Shown here one piece after another: positions 60,369 to 64,000 of a stretch of DNA of 64,000 bases (position 1 is the first letter of the stretch; each line of letters opens with the position of its first letter). The DNA lies in NCBI RefSeq assembly GCF_026967795.1, contig NZ_JAPVBH010000005.1:186771-250770 (forward strand), in the 5' to 3' direction. The stretch comes from Modestobacter sp. VKM Ac-2986 (lineage in GTDB: Bacteria > Actinomycetota > Actinomycetes > Mycobacteriales > Geodermatophilaceae). The notes under the pieces are model-generated. The model saw only the letters and a list, made by a program, of their open reading frames with translations. It did not search any database and was not told the origin of the DNA. Made by a program: the position numbers and the translations under genes.

Positions 60369-61234
60369 GTGAGCGCCGCCCCGCCCGACAGCAGCAGCAC
60401 GACGTCGAGCACCGTCAGCAGCAGGACGGCGGGGAAGGCCAGCCGGCGGCCGCGCGGGCTGCCGGCCAGCGCGGCGACGACCACGGCCGGGACGGCGACC
60501 GCGCAGACCAGCCAGCCGCGGAGCCCCGGGGTGCCGGCCGGCCCGGACACCAGGAGCAGCGCGGACGCGCCCAGCAGCAGGGCGCCGGCGACCGCCGAGG
60601 GCACCGGGCCGACCCGGTGCGGCAGCCCGCGGACGCCGGTCGCCAGGTCGTCGGCCACGTCGGGGGCCACGTTGGCCACGTGCGCGGCCCCGCCGAGGGC
60701 CGCGCCGGCCGCGACCAGCCACCACGGCGCCGCCGGCGTGCCGGGCGCGGCGGCGACGACGCCGGCCGGCAGGGCGCCGAAGCCGGTCAGGTAGGGCAGC
60801 GGGGACAGCGCGGTGCGCTTGAGGCCGGCGTCGTAGGCCAGCCCGCTGGCGACCAGCACCAGCAGCAGCAGCCCCGGGACGACGCCCAGCGCGAGCGAGG
60901 CGACGACCGTGACGACGCCGGCCAGGACCGTGCCGGTGCGCAGCTGGGCGGGGGTGACGGTGCCCTGCACCACGGGCTTGTCGGTGCGTCCGACGGCGCG
61001 GTCGCGGTCGGCGTCCAGCCAGTCGTTGCACCAGCCGATGGCGGCCTGACCAGCGCCGACGGCCACCCCGACCAGCACCGTGCGCCAGGCCGGGACGCCA
61101 GCGGCGACGGCGAGCAGCACCGCGACCGTGGTGACCGCCAGCGTGGGCTCCAGGTGCGTCGCGCGGGCGAGCGCCAGGGCCGTCCGGGGCACCCCCGGAG
61201 TCCCCGTCCCGCCGCGCAACTGCACACCCACCAC
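60365..61234 (-). CDS. UbiA-family prenyltransferase
   Basis: Polytopic membrane prenyltransferase of about 289 residues. The first Asp-rich motif is NDWLDADRD, with GRTDKPVVQG following, and the second acidic site is in NVAPDVADDLATGVRGLPHRVG. About eight or nine hydrophobic segments are visible. The start is uncertain: GTG codons at 61234, 61231 and 61225 follow GGAG; frames further upstream would invade the carD promoter. Acceptor unknown; relatives act on quinones, haem or sugar-linked substrates. Confidence 0.85.
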   Translation of the reverse strand: MVGVQLRGGTGTPGVPRTALALARATHLEPTLAVTTVAVLLAVAAGVPAWRTVLVGVAVGAGQAAIGWCNDWLDADRDRAVGRTDKPVVQGTVTPAQLRTGTVLAGVVTVVASLALGVVPGLLLLVLVASGLAYDAGLKRTALSPLPYLTGFGALPAGVVAAAPGTPAAPWWLVAAGAALGGAAHVANVAPDVADDLATGVRGLPHRVGPVPSAVAGALLLGASALLLVSGPAGTPGLRGWLVCAVAVPAVVVAALAGSPRGRRLAFPAVLLLTVLDVVLLLSGGAALT

Positions 61235-61323
61235 GCTCCTGTCAACCCCCCCACCGGCCACGATCACGCCGCTGACCAGCGCTTTTGTCGGACTCTGACG
61301 AGCCGGACGGCATTCTGCCGTGG

Positions 61324-61329
61324 TAACCT
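61324..61329 (+). promoter_or_regulatory. Probable carD -10 box
   Basis: TAACCT in the context TGGTAACCTG, 27 bp before the carD ATG, resembles the actinobacterial -10 consensus. No clear -35 is seen at the usual spacing. AAGGGG at 61341-61346 is the likely ribosome site. Confidence 0.45.
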
Positions 61330-61356
61330 GGGGTGAGCGAAAGGGGTCACACACAC

Positions 61357-61839
61357 ATGGGCTTCACCGTTGGCGAGACCGTTGTCTACCCGCACCACGG
61401 CGCAGCGCTCATCGAGGCGATCGAGCAGCGCACCATCAAGGGCGTCGAGAAGTCCTACCTCGTGCTGAAGGTCGCCCAGGGCGACCTCACGGTGCGGGTG
61501 CCCGCCGACAACGCCGAGATCGTGGGCGTCCGCGACGTCGTCGGCCAGGACGGTCTGAACAAGGTCTTCGAGGTCCTGCGTGCGCCCCACACCGAGGAGC
61601 CGACCAACTGGTCGCGTCGGTACAAGGCCAACCTCGAGAAGCTGGCCTCGGGCGACGTGAACAAGGTCGCCGAGGTCGTCCGTGACCTCTGGCGTCGCGA
61701 CAAGGACCGCGGCCTGTCCGCCGGGGAGAAGCGCATGCTCTCCAAGGCGCGTCAGATCCTGGTCAGCGAGCTCGCGCTCGCCGAGGGCACCAACGAGGAC
61801 AAGGCCGAGGTCCTGCTCGACGAAGTCCTGGCTTCCTGA
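61357..61839 (+). CDS. carD: CarD-like RNA polymerase-binding transcription factor
   Basis: Stabilises RNA polymerase open complexes, especially at rRNA promoters. 160 residues. The N-terminal RNAP-interaction Tudor-like domain begins [21 protein letters not shown]; the C-terminal helical domain has [17 protein letters not shown] and [20 protein letters not shown], where the Trp near residue 84 is the DNA-wedge residue in known CarD. The ATG at 61357 is preferred over GTG 61333. ispD follows after 53 bp. Confidence 0.96.
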   Translation: MGFTVGETVVYPHHGAALIEAIEQRTIKGVEKSYLVLKVAQGDLTVRVPADNAEIVGVRDVVGQDGLNKVFEVLRAPHTEEPTNWSRRYKANLEKLASGDVNKVAEVVRDLWRRDKDRGLSAGEKRMLSKARQILVSELALAEGTNEDKAEVLLDEVLAS

Positions 61840-61852
61840 GCACTGAACACCC

Positions 61853-61878
61853 GAGCGCCGGTCGTCCCACCGGCGCTC
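61853..61878 (+). terminator. Hairpin between carD and ispD
   Basis: GAGCGCCGGT (61853-61862) pairs perfectly with ACCGGCGCTC (61869-61878), 6-nt loop. It may terminate or attenuate carD transcripts before ispD, and stands next to the start-codon hairpin listed next. Confidence 0.7.
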
Positions 61879-61880
61879 CC

Positions 61881-61934
61881 CAGACCACTCCCGTGCACGC
61901 TGTCGGCATCGTCGCAGCGGCCGGGAGTGGTCTG
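61881..61934 (+). promoter_or_regulatory. 13-bp inverted repeat enclosing the ispD start codon
   Basis: CAGACCACTCCCG (61881-61893) is perfectly complementary to CGGGAGTGGTCTG (61922-61934). The first base of the ispD GTG (61893) is in the stem and the loop is 28 nt. The right arm codes for the conserved IspD residues around GSG. There is no purine-rich ribosome site in the leader. The RNA could hide the start codon. Confidence 0.65.
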
Positions 61935-62567
61935 CGTCTGGGGGCGGAACTGCCGAAGGCGCTCGTGACCCTGGACGGGCGGCCGCTGGTCGTCTGGGCG
62001 GTCGAGTCGCTGCGCGCCGGTGGGGTGGCCGAGGTCGTCGTCGCCGTCCCCGCCCCGCAGCGGGCGGCGTTCGTCGCCGTCCTGCCCGCCGACGTGCACG
62101 TCGTGGTCGGCGGCGACACCCGTACCGCCTCGGTGCGTGCGGCGCTGGCCGCCGCCCGTGAGCACGCCGACGCCGTCCTCGTGCACGACGCGGCCCGGCC
62201 GCTCACCCCGCCGGCCGTGGTCGCCCGGGTGCTCGACGCCCTGGCCGCCGGGGCCCGTGCGGTCGTGCCGGTGCTGCCGGTCGTCGACACCACCGTCGTG
62301 GTCGACGCCGAGGGCGTGGTGACCGCCGACGTCCCGCGGTCCCCGCTGCGCCGGGTGCAGACCCCGCAGGGCTTCGACCGGGCCACCCTCGTCGAGGCCT
62401 ACGGCCGGGCCCACGGTGCCGCCGCGGAGTTCACCGACGACGCCTCCGTCGTCCGGGCCGCCGGCATCCCGGTGCACACCGTCGCCGGCGACGAGCGCGC
62501 CGCCAAGATCACCGTGGCCCACGACCTCGCGCTCGCCGAGCTGCAGGTTGCGCAGGGGGTCGCGTGA
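61893..62567 (+). CDS. ispD: 2-C-methyl-D-erythritol 4-phosphate cytidylyltransferase
   Basis: Third step of the non-mevalonate isoprenoid pathway. 224 residues. Motifs: [49 protein letters not shown] and [12 protein letters not shown] at 61893 is the only start near the conserved N-terminus and has no visible ribosome site; the start lies in a hairpin (separate entry). The stop overlaps ispF by 4 bp. Confidence 0.95.
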   Translation: MHAVGIVAAAGSGLRLGAELPKALVTLDGRPLVVWAVESLRAGGVAEVVVAVPAPQRAAFVAVLPADVHVVVGGDTRTASVRAALAAAREHADAVLVHDAARPLTPPAVVARVLDALAAGARAVVPVLPVVDTTVVVDAEGVVTADVPRSPLRRVQTPQGFDRATLVEAYGRAHGAAAEFTDDASVVRAAGIPVHTVAGDERAAKITVAHDLALAELQVAQGVA

Positions 62568-63073
62568 CCGCGCCGCTGCCCCGGGTCGGGCTGGGCACCG
62601 ACGTGCACCCGATCGAGCCCGGCCGGGCCTGCTGGCTGGCCGGGCTGGAGTGGCCCGGCGTCGACGGCTGCGCCGGGCACTCCGACGGCGACGTCGTCGC
62701 GCACGCGCTCACCGACGCGGTGCTGTCCGCCGCCGGGCTGGGCGACATCGGTGGCCTCCTGGGCACCGACGACCCGCGCTGGGCCGGTGCCCGCGGCGTC
62801 GCCGTCCTCGAGCACGTCCGCGAGGTGCTGGCCGCCGCCGGCTGGCAGGTCGGCAACGCCGTCGTCCAGCTGGTCGGCAACAGCCCCAAGCTCAGCCCCC
62901 GGCGGGCCGAGGCCGAGGCAGCGCTGTCCGCGGCCCTCGGGGCGCCGGTGACGGTCACCGCCACCACCACCGACGGCCTCGGGCTGACCGGCCGCGGGGA
63001 GGGCCGGGCGGCGCTGGCGACCGCGCTCGTGGTCGAGAGCGGCTCGATCACGACCGTAGGATCGAGGCCGTGA
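62564..63073 (+). CDS. ispF: 2-C-methyl-D-erythritol 2,4-cyclodiphosphate synthase
   Basis: Forms the cyclodiphosphate intermediate of the non-mevalonate pathway. 169 residues. Zinc ligands in GLGTDVHPI (Asp, His) and [26 protein letters not shown], and the C-terminal [14 protein letters not shown] are diagnostic. GTG overlaps the ispD stop and the ispF stop overlaps the cysS GTG. Confidence 0.96.
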   Translation: MTAPLPRVGLGTDVHPIEPGRACWLAGLEWPGVDGCAGHSDGDVVAHALTDAVLSAAGLGDIGGLLGTDDPRWAGARGVAVLEHVREVLAAAGWQVGNAVVQLVGNSPKLSPRRAEAEAALSAALGAPVTVTATTTDGLGLTGRGEGRAALATALVVESGSITTVGSRP

Positions 63074-64000
63074 GCCTCCGCCTGTACGACACGGCAGCAC
63101 GTGCCGTGCGTGACTTCACGCCCCTGCGTGCAGGACAGGTCTCCATGTACGTCTGTGGCCTGACCGTGCAGGGCCCCCCGCACATCGGGCACGTGCGCTT
63201 CGCGCTCGCCTTCGACGTGCTGCGCCGCTGGTTGACCCACACCGGCCACGAGGTCACCTACGTCCGCAACGTCACCGACGTCGACGACAAGATCCTGGGC
63301 AAGTCCGCCGCCGCCGGTGCGCCGTGGTGGGCGTGGGCCTACGAGAACGAGCGGGCCGCCACCCGCGCCTACGAGGTCCTGGGCACCCTGCCGCCCACCT
63401 ACGAGCCGCGGGCGACCGGCCACGTGCCGGAGATGATCGAGCTGATGGCCGCCCTGATCGAGCGCGGGCACGCCTACGCCGTCGACGGCGACGTGTACTT
63501 CGACGTCCGGTCCTTCCCCGCGTACGGCGAGCTGTCCGGCCAGAAGCTCGGTGAGCTGCAGGCGGCCGCCGACACCGAGACCGACGAGCGCAAGCACGAC
63601 CCGCGCGACTTCGCGCTGTGGAAGGGCGTCAAGGACGGCGAGCCGACCACCGCCTCCTGGGCCACCCCCTGGGGCCGTGGGCGCCCGGGCTGGCACCTGG
63701 AGTGCTCGGCGATGGCCGAGAAGTACCTCGGTCCGGAGTTCGACCTGCACGGTGGCGGGCTGGACCTGCGCTTCCCGCACCACGAGAACGAGCGCGCCCA
63801 GTCCCAGGCCGCCGGGCACGGGTTCGCCCGGTACTGGCTGCACAACGCCTGGGTCACCATGGGCGGGGAGAAGATGAGCAAGTCGCTGGGCAACACGCTG
63901 CTGGTCGACGAGGTCGTCCAGCGGGTGCGCCCGGTCGAGCTGCGCTACTACCTGGTCGCGCCGCACTACCGCTCCATGATCGAGTTCAGCGAGCCCGCGC
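63070..64000 (+). CDS. cysS: Cysteinyl-tRNA synthetase (3' end outside window)
   Basis: 310 codons of a class I synthetase. The zinc/cysteine site starts at [19 protein letters not shown] with HIGH as PHIGH; the zinc ligands continue in [15 protein letters not shown] and [11 protein letters not shown]; the KMSKS loop is [14 protein letters not shown] start overlaps ispF (GTGA). The order ispD-ispF-cysS after carD matches mycobacteria. It is distinguished from MshC by the YVCG..VQG start and the complete catalytic domain. Confidence 0.94.
   Translation, partial: MSLRLYDTAARAVRDFTPLRAGQVSMYVCGLTVQGPPHIGHVRFALAFDVLRRWLTHTGHEVTYVRNVTDVDDKILGKSAAAGAPWWAWAYENERAATRAYEVLGTLPPTYEPRATGHVPEMIELMAALIERGHAYAVDGDVYFDVRSFPAYGELSGQKLGELQAAADTETDERKHDPRDFALWKGVKDGEPTTASWATPWGRGRPGWHLECSAMAEKYLGPEFDLHGGGLDLRFPHHENERAQSQAAGHGFARYWLHNAWVTMGGEKMSKSLGNTLLVDEVVQRVRPVELRYYLVAPHYRSMIEFSEPA

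Noticed and set aside
58107-61031. Minus-strand frame joining the lipoprotein to the photolyase antisense
   Set aside because: The lipoprotein has its own GTG and signal peptide at 58700; the upstream part is antisense to the photolyase.

Overview
The window is very GC-rich with frequent GTG starts, 1-8 bp start/stop overlaps and long stop-free antisense frames. It carries Lsr2, CarD, ClpC, an Ssd/Tad locus and a lysine-tailed topoisomerase I. This is an actinobacterial chromosome, and the MFS-dTMP kinase fusion and overall style suggest the Geodermatophilaceae or relatives (inference; no 16S in view). From memory, gene content and order follow the Mycobacterium tuberculosis stretch from about Rv3661 down to Rv3580c: HAD/ssd/tad, helicase, topA, holB, ppa, dacB-like, metalloprotease, tilS, hpt, ftsH, folE-P-B-K, DUF3180, DUF6779, DUF2520, panC-panD, coaX, lysS, lsr2, clpC, mutY, disA, radA, lpqE, carD, ispD, ispF, cysS. 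It is therefore mostly core chromosome with a few insertions.

Layout. 1-3747: cobalamin nucleotide-loop genes (cobS, cobU, a histidine phosphatase), an aldo/keto reductase and a HAD phosphatase. 3874-8930: ssd-tadA-tadB-tadC, a DUF4244 pilin-like peptide and two TadE-like genes; the last has no in-frame stop. 8924-13537: DEAD/DUF1998 helicase and a two-gene unit ending in a DUF1023 hydrolase. 13733-22617: topA, two methyltransferases, DUF1990, the MFS-thymidylate kinase fusion, holB, tRNA-Thr. 22674-24371: a TetR/aldo-keto reductase pair around a palindromic operator. 24461-30938: ppa, an unusually long DacB, a zinc metalloprotease, tilS, hpt. 31162-36090: ftsH and the folate genes. 36151-39933: an OpuC-type osmolyte ABC transporter whose binding protein looks circularly permuted. 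40033-50031: DUF1684, then pantothenate/CoA and NAD genes (DUF2520, panC, panD, nadB, nadC, coaX) and lysS. 50173-53422: lsr2 and clpC. 53570-58700: genome maintenance (mutY, disA, radA) and lpqE. 58803-61234: an iron-sulfur photolyase convergent with a UbiA prenyltransferase. 61357-64000: carD, ispD, ispF, cysS (cut by the window end).

The most interesting hidden structure is a family of about 60-bp GC-rich nested palindromes, seven copies in this window. Every copy sits against the stop codon of a gene, always in the same orientation relative to that gene, and in five of seven with exactly one base between TGA and the element core GRAGGACC. One copy lies inside the folB reading frame, two form a head-to-head pair between convergent genes, and one supplies the stop codon of the permuted binding protein. 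Other leads are a perfect 13-bp inverted repeat enclosing the ispD start codon, the TadE-like gene without a stop, and the DacB with about 600 residues before its membrane anchor.
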